64,000 bases of DNA from JACMLD01 sp044227095 (GCA_044227095.1 JBGAFV010000001.1:2604001-2668000), one strand, 5' to 3'; shown: positions 16,219-24,160, counted from the first letter of the stretch. Program-made: numbers and translations. Notes: generated by a model from the sequence alone, not told the origin.

Positions 16219-16755
16219 TTAACTGTTAATGAGTTCTTGTAAAATTGCATAGCCTTGCGGCCATTTACCAATATTAGATAGGGAATTGATATGGCCTAAA
16301 GGACCAACATCTATTAGCTTGCTTCCCCATTGTTCAGCGAAAAACCGTGCACGTTCCTTGCTCACATAAAAATCATCTGTACTTGCAATAACAACAGAAC
16401 GAAATGGAAGTTTAAATAAGGGCATCGGTTTAAAACCTGTTGTGCCCGGCGGATAAGAAGGTGCTTCTGTATCACTTGGTCCAACAAGCAAAGCTGCTTT
16501 AATAACATGATTGTAACGTTGCGCCCATCTTACAACAGTACTGCATGCAAGGCTATGTGCAATCAGTACTACTTCATGCAGTGGATATTGTATAATTTCT
16601 TCTTCAATGGTTTTTATCCATGTTTCAGCAACAGGGTTATCCCAATCTGATTGCTGAATGCGTGTAAAGCCATAATCATTTTCCCAATGTGTTTGCCAGT
16701 GTTCTGGACCTGAATTGTTAAGTCCCGGAAGGATAAAGCAGCGGATTGAACTCAT
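16219..16755 (-). CDS. RBBP9/YdeN-family serine hydrolase
   Basis: This is an alpha/beta hydrolase of 178 residues. It starts with FILPGLNNSGPEHWQTHWE, the family hallmark. The nucleophile is Ser68 in LIAHSLACS, the acid is likely Asp127 or Asp128 in IASTDDFYVS, and the base is His155 in VGPLGHINSLSNIG. Substrates of bacterial members are mostly unknown. It is the first gene of a two-gene minus-strand operon. Its start is 37 bp from a small plus-strand gene. Confidence 0.87.
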   Translation of the reverse strand: MSSIRCFILPGLNNSGPEHWQTHWENDYGFTRIQQSDWDNPVAETWIKTIEEEIIQYPLHEVVLIAHSLACSTVVRWAQRYNHVIKAALLVGPSDTEAPSYPPGTTGFKPMPLFKLPFRSVVIASTDDFYVSKERARFFAEQWGSKLIDVGPLGHINSLSNIGKWPQGYAILQELINS

Positions 16756-16792
16756 GGACTAAAATTCGTAATTTTAAGTAAAATAAGTGCAG

Positions 16793-17029
16793 ATGGACAA
16801 AGATTCCCTGAAAAAGAAATTGCATGAACAGATAGATGCCATGGATGATGAGTTGTCGTTGCAGATGTTGCATGAGGCTGCTGCAGAGTATGGTAAAGCC
16901 GGTGATATTCTTGATGTAACCCGTCAGAAATTGAAGCGATTAGAAAAATCGCTTGAACAGGCGAACAATGGAAATACTGTTTCACATGATGAGGGTATGA
17001 AAATGTCGAAGGGGTGGCTTGTCAAATAG
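16793..17029 (+). CDS. Small helical protein resembling a type II antitoxin
   Basis: This is a 78-residue, charged, mostly helical protein; an in-frame GTG six bases upstream is an alternative start. I do not recognise it with certainty. Its end, RLEKSLEQANNGNTVSHDEG with KMSKGWLVK, has the shape of the C-terminus of many Bacteroidota antitoxins that accompany RelE/ParE toxins (a helix, then an S-x-E/D-E segment and a final W-L). No toxin gene follows: the next 340 bp are repeats and the trp promoter. It may be an orphan antitoxin or something else entirely. Confidence 0.5.
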   Translation: MDKDSLKKKLHEQIDAMDDELSLQMLHEAAAEYGKAGDILDVTRQKLKRLEKSLEQANNGNTVSHDEGMKMSKGWLVK

Positions 17030-17061
17030 TTAGATAAGAGGCAATCACTTACAAGTGTTTG

Positions 17062-17227
17062 AGGCATGTTCCGTAGGAACATTTGGTGGGTAGAAACAAT
17101 CAAGAAGCAGATTGCGTGCCGTAGGTACGCTTGATGCTAATGGCAAAGCAAAAGCAACAATCGTTCCGATGGAACGAATAATCCCTACAATTCTATTTCT
17201 ACCCATCTGTTGCTCCTACGGAGCAAG
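17062..17227 (+). repeat. Composite palindromic element, copy 2
   Basis: Four palindromes lie in order: TGTTCCGTAGGAACA (17067-17081), GCGTGCCGTAGGTACGC, TCGTTCCGATGGAACGA and TTGCTCCTACGGAGCAA. The linkers TTTGGTGGGTAG, GCTAATGGC and CTACCCATC lie between them. It is the same element as 4541-4721 in the opposite orientation. It fills most of the gene-free stretch before the trp promoter (17030-17331). Confidence 0.8.
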
Positions 17228-17331
17228 TATAGCCAACGTGCTTTACATTTACAACAACGAATAATCAGGTTTTGGATATTAGGAAAGCGCATCCGGCAAA
17301 AAAAAGGTATGAATAGAAGCAGTAAAAAATA

Positions 17332-17363
17332 TTTGCACAATTAAACTTTCTCACCCATATTTG
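17332..17363 (+). promoter_or_regulatory. Promoter of the trp operon
   Basis: TTTG (17332-17335), a 20-bp spacer and CATATTTG (17356-17363; one mismatch to TAnnTTTG). The leader peptide ATG is eight bases after the box, so with a start site about six bases downstream the leader mRNA would be leaderless or nearly so. Confidence 0.7.
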
Positions 17364-17370
17364 CACTGCA

Positions 17371-17433
17371 ATGACAAAAAACATTCAAAATATTCAGTGG
17401 TGGTGGCATACTAACCTCAACAGGGGCTGGTAG
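17371..17433 (+). CDS. trpL: trp operon leader peptide
   Basis: The 20-codon frame reads MTKNIQNIQWWWHTNLNRGW. Three consecutive Trp codons (17398-17406) and a fourth as the last sense codon make the function clear. It lies upstream of a strong terminator hairpin and trpE. A ribosome stalled at the three Trp codons would leave the bases from about 17421 onward free. Confidence 0.92.
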   Translation: MTKNIQNIQWWWHTNLNRGW

Positions 17434-17491
17434 TGCTATATCCATTGAGCATCATACTATATTAACGCCCCGATATATTCGGGGCTTTTTT
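17423..17491 (+). promoter_or_regulatory. trp attenuator
   Basis: The terminator is GCCCCGA (17467-17473), loop TATAT, TCGGGGC (17479-17485), then six T. A competing pairing is possible between GGGGC (17423-17427), inside the last codons of the leader, and GCCCC (17467-17471). Stalling at the Trp codons would leave GGGGC free to block the terminator; a ribosome reaching the stop would cover it. The antiterminator pairing is short and inferred by eye. Confidence 0.85.
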
Positions 17492-17603
17492 ATTTATGCC
17501 CCCATCCAAACCTTCCCCGATAGGGAAGGCTTGCTAACACACCGGGCCAGCTTTTGTAGGTGAATAAGTAAAATAAAATTGTTGTAATTATTTAGTGATA
17601 CAA

Positions 17604-19022
17604 ATGAAAAAAATCAGATTAGAAACAACTTGCAAAAAAATGCTTGCCGATGTATTTACACCGGTAGGCATTTACCTGCGCCTGCGTGATCGTTTCCGCG
17701 ATACAGTATTGCTTGAAAGCACGGATAACCATGCAGCAGATAATAGCTTTTCATTTATAGGCATTAATGCTATTGCCGGTATAGAAATTACTTCCACTAG
17801 CAGTATAGAATTTAAACTGCCGGGTATGGAGCCGGAAAGAAAAGCAATTTCAAATACCAATGAAGTGCCCGGGCTGCTGTGGGATTTTATGAAACGGTTT
17901 GAAGTGGTTAATCCAACTAAAGATACTGCTTGTGCGCAAGGACTGTATGGTTATACTTGTTTTGATGCAGTGCAGTTTTTTGACACGGTTAATTTTCGCG
18001 ACAGAAGCAATGGCAAACAGGTTAGCCAGATACCGTTGATGCGTTATCGTTTATACCAGTATGTTATCGCCATTAATCACCATAAAGATGAATTGTTTAT
18101 TTGTGAAAATATTATACAAGGTATTGAAAGTGAACTTGCGGTTGTAGAAAGCCTTATTAAAAGTAAAGATGTTCCTGTTTATCCTTTCAAAACCGCTGGT
18201 GCCGAAACCAGTAATATGACCAATGAAGCTTACATTGAAATGGTGAAGAAAGGAATTGCCAGTTGCTTTCGTGGGGATGTGTTCCAGATTGTAGTAAGCC
18301 GCCGCTTTGAACAACCTTTTACGGGTGATGAATTAAATGTGTATCGGGCTTTGCGTAGTATTAACCCTTCGCCCTATCTTTTTTTCTTTGATTATGGTGA
18401 TTACAAATTAATGGGCTCTTCTCCTGAAGCACAGATTATTATTAAAAATGGAAAAGCTATTGTTCATCCTATTGCAGGTACATTTAAGAGAACAGGCGAT
18501 GATGAAACAGATAAACAGGAGGCCGCCCGTTTGCTAACAGATGCTAAAGAAAATGCTGAGCATGTAATGCTGGTAGACCTTGCAAGAAATGATCTTAGCC
18601 GTTTGTGTGATGATGTAAAAGTGGAACATTATCGTGAAGTGCAGTATTTCAGTCATGTAATACATCTTGTAAGTGAAGTAACGGGTAAAGTGCGCCAGGA
18701 TACTAATCCTTTTGAATTAATGGCAAAAACATTTCCTGCAGGTACATTAAGCGGTGCACCAAAAATAAAAGCCATGCAGTTGATTGATGATTTTGAACCA
18801 ACAGCACGCAGCAACTACGGCGGTGGCATTGGTTTTATGGGTTTTGATGGCAGTTGCAATCATGCTATAATGATCCGTACATTTTTGAGCAAACAAAATA
18901 CATTATTGTACCAGGCTGGCGCCGGTGTTGTAGCAGCCAGTAAACCTGAAAATGAATTGCAGGAAGTAAACAATAAGCTTGGCGCATTAAAGAAAGCAAT
19001 TGAGTTTGCAGAGAGTATTTGA
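17604..19022 (+). CDS. trpE: Anthranilate synthase component I
   Basis: The enzyme converts chorismate with ammonia or glutamine to anthranilate, the first step of tryptophan synthesis. The 472-residue protein carries the feedback-site motif VLLES near the N-terminus and the chorismate-binding core: FQIVVSRRFEQPFTGDELNVYRALR region, PYLFFFDYGDYKLMGSSPE, HPIAGTFKR, EHVMLVDLARNDL, and FPAGTLSGAPKIKAMQLID. The ATG at 17604 starts KKIRLETTCKK; an in-frame GTG nine bases upstream is less likely. It is the first gene after the trp attenuator. Confidence 0.96.
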   Translation: MKKIRLETTCKKMLADVFTPVGIYLRLRDRFRDTVLLESTDNHAADNSFSFIGINAIAGIEITSTSSIEFKLPGMEPERKAISNTNEVPGLLWDFMKRFEVVNPTKDTACAQGLYGYTCFDAVQFFDTVNFRDRSNGKQVSQIPLMRYRLYQYVIAINHHKDELFICENIIQGIESELAVVESLIKSKDVPVYPFKTAGAETSNMTNEAYIEMVKKGIASCFRGDVFQIVVSRRFEQPFTGDELNVYRALRSINPSPYLFFFDYGDYKLMGSSPEAQIIIKNGKAIVHPIAGTFKRTGDDETDKQEAARLLTDAKENAEHVMLVDLARNDLSRLCDDVKVEHYREVQYFSHVIHLVSEVTGKVRQDTNPFELMAKTFPAGTLSGAPKIKAMQLIDDFEPTARSNYGGGIGFMGFDGSCNHAIMIRTFLSKQNTLLYQAGAGVVAASKPENELQEVNNKLGALKKAIEFAESI

Positions 19023-19026
19023 GCCA

Positions 19027-19056
19027 GCCTTTAGTCAAGAGTCTATAGTCGGTGGC
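19027..19056 (+). repeat. TAGTC heptad repeats
   Basis: TTTAGTC, AAGAGTC, TATAGTC and GG follow the trpE stop codon. The same unit is found at 6673-6705 (reverse orientation) and, as long inverted arms, at 48558-48688. Confidence 0.55.
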
Positions 19057-19099
19057 CAAAACCAAAGAGAGAAAGTTGGACAAAAAATAATTTAGAACA

Positions 19100-19687
19100 A
19101 TGAAGATTTTAGTATTTGATAATTACGATTCGTTTACTTATAACCTCGTGCACCTTGTAGAAAAAATATTACACCAGAAAGTAGAAGTGCACCGCAATGA
19201 TAAACTTCCGCTGGAAAAAGTAAAGGAATACGATAAAATTATTTTGTCGCCAGGTCCTGGTATTCCCGAAGAAGCAGGATTGCTATTGCCTTTAATAAAA
19301 GAGTATGCAGCTACAAAATCAATATTGGGTGTTTGTCTTGGCCACCAGGCTATAGGACAGGCATTTGGCGGCAATCTTACTAACCTAAGCACAGTATATC
19401 ATGGTGTGGCAATGCCGGTAATAATTGATAATGATAAACCACAAACTAAAAGTCCGCTGTTTAACGGATTGCCTGATAAGTTTGATGTTGGTCGTTATCA
19501 TTCATGGGTGGTAGATGAGAAAAATTTTCCTGTAGATCTGGAAATCACCGCCCGTGACGAAAACAATTTTATTATGGCACTTCAGCATAAGAAATACGAT
19601 GTACAAGGTGTGCAGTTTCACCCGGAAAGTGTGCTTACGCCGCTGGGTGAGAAGATAATGAGGAATTGGTTGTCTGAACTGGGATAG
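19100..19687 (+). CDS. trpG: Anthranilate synthase component II (glutamine amidotransferase)
   Basis: This is a class I glutamine amidotransferase of 195 residues that supplies ammonia to TrpE. It has VFDNYDSFTYNLVHLVE at the start, LSPGPGIPEEAG (50-60), the nucleophile Cys79 in GVCLGHQAIG, and the His-Glu pair in VQFHPESVLTP. The last residues WLSELG are encoded by the left inverted repeat of the following element, which overlaps the stop codon. The ending NW is usual for the family, so the protein appears intact. Confidence 0.95.
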   Translation: MKILVFDNYDSFTYNLVHLVEKILHQKVEVHRNDKLPLEKVKEYDKIILSPGPGIPEEAGLLLPLIKEYAATKSILGVCLGHQAIGQAFGGNLTNLSTVYHGVAMPVIIDNDKPQTKSPLFNGLPDKFDVGRYHSWVVDEKNFPVDLEITARDENNFIMALQHKKYDVQGVQFHPESVLTPLGEKIMRNWLSELG

Positions 19688-20188
19688 ATTGGATATATGA
19701 GAATAATGGGATGGGATAATTGATAAAATGAATTCCTTATGGCTGATTTTAAATACGGCGATATAACAGAAAAGATAATTGGTGCTGCATTTCGTGTGCA
19801 CAATACGCTTGGTTGTGGGTTCCAGGAAGTGATTTATCAACGTGCATTGGAAATAGAGCTTAGAGTAATGCCATTGATTTATGCAAGGGAATTTGAAATG
19901 CCTATCTTTTATTTAGATGAACAAATAGGTACAAGAAGAGTCGATTTTTTTGTTGAAAATAAAATTAGTGTAGAATTAAAAGCAGTAACAAAAATGGATG
20001 ATACAAATCTTGCTCAAGCTATCAATTACCTTGAGGCATATAATCTTGAAATAGGTTTGCTAATCAATTTTGGAAGTAAAAGGTTGGAGTTTCACAGGTT
20101 TACTAATAAAAAGTATAAGCCTGGTATGATTCATCATCCTATTCAATCTAATAAATCTCACTAATCCCATAAATCCCAGTTCAGACAA
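19670..20188 (+). mobile_element. Putative small element with inverted ends carrying a GxxExxY gene (copy 2)
   Basis: The left end TTGTCTGAACTGGGAT (19670-19685) is an exact 16-base match to the reverse complement of the right end (20173-20188). Further in, both arms continue with GGATA/GGATT-type units. It holds one GxxExxY gene. The left end overlaps the last codons of trpG and the right end includes the A of the trpD start codon. The outer ten bases are identical to those of the unit at 7768-8253, but the next bases differ between units while matching within each. No target duplication is visible. Mobility is inference. Confidence 0.6.
19739..20164 (+). CDS. GxxExxY protein, PD-(D/E)XK nuclease-like (copy 2)
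   Basis: The 141-residue protein is a clear paralogue of the one at 7820-8227, collinear from MADFKYGDITEKIIGAA to the NKKYK region. It shows GFQEVIY, TRRVDFFVEN and ISVELKA, keeping the Asp and ExK expected of a PDDEXK-type site. Beyond the shared part it has a longer tail, PGMIHHPIQSNKSH, which runs into the right inverted-repeat arm. Function unknown. It sits between trpG and trpD with 51 and 23 bp gaps and should be transcribed with them. Confidence 0.85.
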   Translation: MADFKYGDITEKIIGAAFRVHNTLGCGFQEVIYQRALEIELRVMPLIYAREFEMPIFYLDEQIGTRRVDFFVENKISVELKAVTKMDDTNLAQAINYLEAYNLEIGLLINFGSKRLEFHRFTNKKYKPGMIHHPIQSNKSH

Positions 20189-21180
20189 TGAAGAAGATTC
20201 TACAATTTTTATTCGAACACAAAACACTAAGCCGCGAAGGAGCGAAGGAAGTGTTGCTGAACATTAGCAAGTCTGTTTACAATGAACATGAAGTAACCGC
20301 TTTTATGACAGTGTTCCTTATGCGCAGCATTACCATAGCAGAGTTGCAGGGTTTCAGGGATGCATTGCTTGAGTTGTGCGTTCCTGTAAATATGAATGGA
20401 TACAGTACAATAGACATAGTAGGTACAGGCGGCGATGGTAAAAACACTTTTAATATTTCTACGCTTGCATGTTTTATTGTAGCCGGTACAGGACAAAAAG
20501 TAACCAAGCATGGCAACTACGGTGCTACTTCTGTAAGCGGTGCAAGCAATGTAATGGAGCAACTCGGTTATAAGTTTAAAAATGATCCGGTGCAGTTAAA
20601 GAAAGAAGTAGAAGAAGCAAGTATCTGTTTCCTGCATGCACCATTATTTCATCCTGCATTGAAAGCCGTTGGCCCTATCAGAAAAAACCTGGGCATTCGT
20701 ACGTTTTTCAATATGCTTGGACCAATGGTAAATCCTGCTTCTCCAACTTTTCAACTGGTGGGTGTTTATAATCTTGAAATGGCACGCATTTATAATTATC
20801 TTTTGCAACAGGCGGGTAAAGCGTTTACCATTATTCATAGTTTAGACGGATATGATGAAATATCGCTGACAAATGATACCAAAGTAATTACCAATAAAGG
20901 CGAACAGATAATGACGCCACAGCAATTGGGTAAACGATCTGTTCAGCAGGCAGATATTTATGGTGGACAAACTGTAGAAGAATCAGCAAAACTGTTTGCA
21001 AAAATTTTGAAAGGAGAAGGGAGCTGGGCACAAAATGCTGTTGTATTGGCTAATGCTGCTATGGCGCTTCAATGTACGGGCAATTATAAGAATTATGATG
21101 ATGCATATGCAGCAGCGGTAGAAAGTTTGGAAAGAGGAAAGGCTAATAATGTGTTGAAGAAATTAATTGCATTGCAATAA
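20188..21180 (+). CDS. trpD: Anthranilate phosphoribosyltransferase
   Basis: The enzyme attaches phosphoribosyl from PRPP to anthranilate. The 330-residue protein contains the PRPP loop VGTGGDGKNTFNIST, the KHGNYGATSVSGASNVMEQLG segment that binds anthranilate, and PIRKNLGIRTFFNMLGPMVNPA. The start MKKILQFLFEHKTLS is normal; the start codon begins at the last base of the element's right inverted repeat. Confidence 0.96.
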   Translation: MKKILQFLFEHKTLSREGAKEVLLNISKSVYNEHEVTAFMTVFLMRSITIAELQGFRDALLELCVPVNMNGYSTIDIVGTGGDGKNTFNISTLACFIVAGTGQKVTKHGNYGATSVSGASNVMEQLGYKFKNDPVQLKKEVEEASICFLHAPLFHPALKAVGPIRKNLGIRTFFNMLGPMVNPASPTFQLVGVYNLEMARIYNYLLQQAGKAFTIIHSLDGYDEISLTNDTKVITNKGEQIMTPQQLGKRSVQQADIYGGQTVEESAKLFAKILKGEGSWAQNAVVLANAAMALQCTGNYKNYDDAYAAAVESLERGKANNVLKKLIALQ

Positions 21181-21261
21181 GGAGCATTAGTTTGAAGTTG
21201 ATGCCAGTTCATTGTTCGAGAGTTTTATAGTTCTTTTAATGTAGACGAATATAAAATTTGT

Positions 21262-21413
21262 GAGGCGTGTGTTTATGTTCTGTAGGAAAATTTGACGGAG
21301 TAGAATTAAATTAAAAAAGAATTTGCGTTCCGTCCCGATCAGGACGCTTGTTGCTAATCGAAGCAAATGTGTTCAATAAATGATTTGCCGATGAAGTGAG
21401 TGACACAACAATG
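21262..21413 (+). repeat. Degenerate partial palindromic element and ACACAACAATG-type unit
   Basis: ATGTTCTGTAGGAAAATTTG and GCGTTCCGTCCCGATCAGGACGC followed by TTGTTGCTAATCG (21275-21360; the second cut to GCGTTCCG...CAGGACGC) are decayed versions of the first two palindromes of the elements at 4541 and 17062. AAGTGAGTGACACAACAATG (21394-21413) belongs to the repeat family at 10775 and 14078. These fill most of the 306-bp gap between trpD and trpC. Confidence 0.65.
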
Positions 21414-21486
21414 ATCCTATGAAAACTAATGCTGGAAAAAGAAAGAACACCTGACCATTAATATAATGACTGACACAAAAGCAACA

Positions 21487-22266
21487 ATGAATATTCTTGA
21501 TAAAATTATAGCACACAAAAAAATAGAAGTAGAAGAACGAAAGTTGGCTGTGCCGGTGGCGATGCTTGAGAAGCAGGAATTCTTTTTGAGGCAAACGTTA
21601 TCGCTAAAACAATTTTTATTGGATGATAGCAAGACTGGCATCATTACAGAGTTTAAACGCAAATCGCCGTCTAAGGGTGTGATAAATGCTGATGTTGATG
21701 TGCTAGAAGTTACAAAGGCGTATACTAATAATGGCGCTTCGTGTTTATCGGTTTTGACCGATGAAACTTTTTTTGGCGGAACTACTGCAGATCTAATAAA
21801 AGCAAGAGTAAATGCTATTCCGGTTTTGCGTAAAGATTTTATGATTGATGAATATCAGTTGCTGGAAGCTAAAGCAATGGGTGCCGATGTTATATTGCTG
21901 ATTGCTGCTTGCCTGACTGTGAAAGAGGTAAAAACTTTAGCTGGTGCTGCCAAAAATCTTGGATTGAGTGTATTGCTTGAGCTGCATGCAGAAGAAGAGC
22001 TTGAACATATTTGCGATGATACTGAACTGGTGGGAATTAACAACCGCAACCTGAAAACGTTTGAAGTAGATATAGATCGGAGCTTAAGAATGGCGGAAAA
22101 AATACCGGCTAATAAGGTTAAAATTGCAGAAAGCGGGATAGGATCGGCGGATACGGTTCGATTGTTCAGGCAAAATGGTTTTAGAGGGTTTTTAATGGGA
22201 GAAAATTTTATGAAAGAAGCGGATCCTGGTAAAGCTTTCGCGAAATTTGTGCAGGAACTAAAATAA
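21487..22266 (+). CDS. trpC: Indole-3-glycerol-phosphate synthase
   Basis: This is a TIM-barrel enzyme closing the indole ring. I chose the ATG at 21487 (MNILDKIIAHKKIEVEERK), the usual N-terminus; a start 21 bases upstream lies in repeat-like sequence. Motifs seen are IITEFKRKSPSKG with the catalytic lysine, SVLTDETFFGG, VLRKDFMIDEYQL, EADVILLIAACL-like GADVILLIAACL, VGINNRNLKTFEVD and IAESGIGSADT, then GFLMGENFMK. The length of 259 residues is normal. It ends 75 bp before the first trpF. Confidence 0.95.
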   Translation: MNILDKIIAHKKIEVEERKLAVPVAMLEKQEFFLRQTLSLKQFLLDDSKTGIITEFKRKSPSKGVINADVDVLEVTKAYTNNGASCLSVLTDETFFGGTTADLIKARVNAIPVLRKDFMIDEYQLLEAKAMGADVILLIAACLTVKEVKTLAGAAKNLGLSVLLELHAEEELEHICDDTELVGINNRNLKTFEVDIDRSLRMAEKIPANKVKIAESGIGSADTVRLFRQNGFRGFLMGENFMKEADPGKAFAKFVQELK

Positions 22267-22341
22267 ATCAATGGGCTGGCCTGACCGCTTGTCCATTGAT
22301 ACAACGATTGCAGCTACTTAACCTTAAAATCTTGTTTTTGC

Positions 22342-22974
22342 ATGAGAATAAAAGTATGCGGCATGACGCAAGTTGAGCAGGTAGACAAGCTTGCCGATTT
22401 AGGTGTTACGTTTGCGGGTTTTATATTTTATCCTAAAAGTCCGCGGTATGTTTTTAAACACATGACCACAAGCCAGATTAGGAAAGAGAACAACATAAAT
22501 AAAGTAGGTGTATTCGTAAATGCACCGGTAGAAGAAGTACTGCACATGGTAGACGAGTGCAGGTTACACATGGTACAATTGCACGGAGATGAAAGTCCAA
22601 AGTATTGCGAGAAGATTGCAGATTATGTATCGGTTGTAAAAGCTTTTCGGTTGAGCGAGAACGATAGTGTGCAATGGATGATACGACCTTTTATGGATGT
22701 GTGCGATATGTTTATGTTTGATACAATGGGTGTTGGTTATGGCGGAACCGGTAAGAAGTTTGACTGGGATATACTTAAGGGACAAACCATTGGTAAACCC
22801 TTTTTTTTAAGTGGCGGAATTGAACCCGGTGATGGGGAAAGATTAAAAACGTTTACACAAGAGCCGGTAGCAAAAGCACTTTTTGCGGTTGATATCAACA
22901 GCAGGTTTGAAGTGGCACCGGGTATAAAAGAAATGGACAAAGTAAAAATATTTGCTGATAATTTAAACGATTAG
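22342..22974 (+). CDS. trpF: Phosphoribosylanthranilate isomerase, first of two
   Basis: The 210-residue TIM-barrel isomerase has the catalytic cysteine in KVCGMTQ (Cys7) and the catalytic aspartate in MFDTMGVGYGGTGKKFDW. Other family marks are FAGFIFYPKSPRYV, VGVFVNAP, VQLHGDESPKYC and FFLSGGIEPGD. A second, divergent trpF follows 54 bp later. Both keep the catalytic pair, so neither is plainly dead. Confidence 0.94.
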   Translation: MRIKVCGMTQVEQVDKLADLGVTFAGFIFYPKSPRYVFKHMTTSQIRKENNINKVGVFVNAPVEEVLHMVDECRLHMVQLHGDESPKYCEKIADYVSVVKAFRLSENDSVQWMIRPFMDVCDMFMFDTMGVGYGGTGKKFDWDILKGQTIGKPFFLSGGIEPGDGERLKTFTQEPVAKALFAVDINSRFEVAPGIKEMDKVKIFADNLND

Positions 22975-23028
22975 AAGTAAAGGACGAGATACTTATTAAT
23001 AACACAAATAAATTTTAAAGACCCCTGT

Positions 23029-23658
23029 ATGAATATTAAAGTGTGCGGCATTACGCAGTTAAAACAATTACAGCAACTAGACGGAATGGATATAGATTTT
23101 GCAGGATTGATTTTTTATAAAGACTCACCAAGATATGCTGGTAAAACTCTTTCTGGTGACCAGGTAAAAGATTTAGATTTCGACATCAGAAAAGTTGGCG
23201 TGTTTGTGAACGCAGATTTTGATGAGATAATGAAAGTAGTTGAGGAGTATGGGTTGGATATTGTGCAGTTGCATGGTAATGAAACGCCGGAATTGTGCGA
23301 AGAATTGTCTGAAGAGATTGAAGTAGTAAAAGCATTTGCCATTGGCGATGACAAAAAAGAAATTGATGAAATAGTAGCAGACTATGATGATGTATGCGAC
23401 TATTATTTGTTTGACACTGCTGTAAAAGGCGCTAAGGGCGGCACCGGTAAAAAATTTGACTGGAAAAAATTAAACAAAAGCAAAATTGAAAAACCTTTTT
23501 TCCTCAGCGGGGGAATTGGGCCAGAAGATGCAGAAAAAATAAAAACTATAAAACATCCTGATTTATTTGGAATAGACATCAACAGTTTGTTTGAAAAAGA
23601 ACCAGGTATAAAAGATATGGCCAGCATATTGCAGTTTAAGCTTGCGCTGAAAAAATAA
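23029..23658 (+). CDS. trpF: Phosphoribosylanthranilate isomerase, second of two
   Basis: The 209-residue paralogue has Cys7 in KVCGITQ and the catalytic Asp in YLFDTAVKGAKGGTGKKFDW. It also keeps FAGLIFYKDSPRYA, VGVFVNADF, VQLHGNETPELC and FFLSGGIGPED. It is noticeably more acidic in the middle (residues 65-125 are rich in Asp and Glu) than the first copy. It may be a redundant duplicate or have drifted to a related substrate. It is followed after four bases by a GNAT gene, so it is tightly coupled to the downstream genes. Confidence 0.92.
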   Translation: MNIKVCGITQLKQLQQLDGMDIDFAGLIFYKDSPRYAGKTLSGDQVKDLDFDIRKVGVFVNADFDEIMKVVEEYGLDIVQLHGNETPELCEELSEEIEVVKAFAIGDDKKEIDEIVADYDDVCDYYLFDTAVKGAKGGTGKKFDWKKLNKSKIEKPFFLSGGIGPEDAEKIKTIKHPDLFGIDINSLFEKEPGIKDMASILQFKLALKK

Positions 23659-23662
23659 CAGC

Positions 23663-24142
23663 ATGGTTATAGAAGTGTATAAAAAAGAATATAGTGCAGA
23701 AGTAATCGATCTTATTTTAAACATTCAGCAGAATGAATTTGGTGTACCGGTTACACTTGCAGATCAACCTGATTTATTAAACGTAGAAAATTTTTATTGC
23801 AGGGATAATGGAAATTTCTGGATAGCAACAGAAAACGGAAAGCTGATAGGAACTATTGCACTTATTGATATTGGCAACAGGCAGTCTGCGCTAAGAAAAA
23901 TGTTTGTGCACAAAGATTATCGTGGAAAGGAAACAGGAGCTGGACAACAATTGCTTGATTATGTAATTAACTGGTGCAAACAAAAAGGCATTGATGAAAT
24001 ATACCTCGGCACTTTTGATAAACTAAAAGCAGCGCAGCGGTTTTATTTGAAGAACAGGTTTATTGAAGTAGAAAAACAAATGTTACCACCTGCTTTTCCG
24101 ATAATGCAGGTAGACAATATGTTTTTTAAGTTGAGGATTTAA
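23663..24142 (+). CDS. GNAT-family N-acetyltransferase
   Basis: The 159-residue single-domain acetyltransferase shows GNFWIATENGKLIGTIALIDIG, the acetyl-CoA loop in RKMFVHKDYRGKETGAGQQLL (cut: VHKDYRGKETGAGQ), and a C-terminal AAQRFYLKNRFIEVEK. The substrate is unknown. It starts four bases after the second trpF and precedes another GNAT gene by 18 bp, so it belongs to the trp transcript without an obvious pathway role. Confidence 0.88.
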   Translation: MVIEVYKKEYSAEVIDLILNIQQNEFGVPVTLADQPDLLNVENFYCRDNGNFWIATENGKLIGTIALIDIGNRQSALRKMFVHKDYRGKETGAGQQLLDYVINWCKQKGIDEIYLGTFDKLKAAQRFYLKNRFIEVEKQMLPPAFPIMQVDNMFFKLRI

Positions 24143-24160
24143 TAGTAAAGAAAGCAAACT

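Noticed and set aside
15934..17029. Toxin-antitoxin module formed by the small GNAT and the antitoxin-like protein
   Set aside because: The GNAT is on the other strand, is separated by a hydrolase gene and is of the compact YjdJ type, not the toxin type.
23029..23658. Second trpF as a pseudogene
   Set aside because: The frame is complete and the catalytic Cys and Asp are kept.
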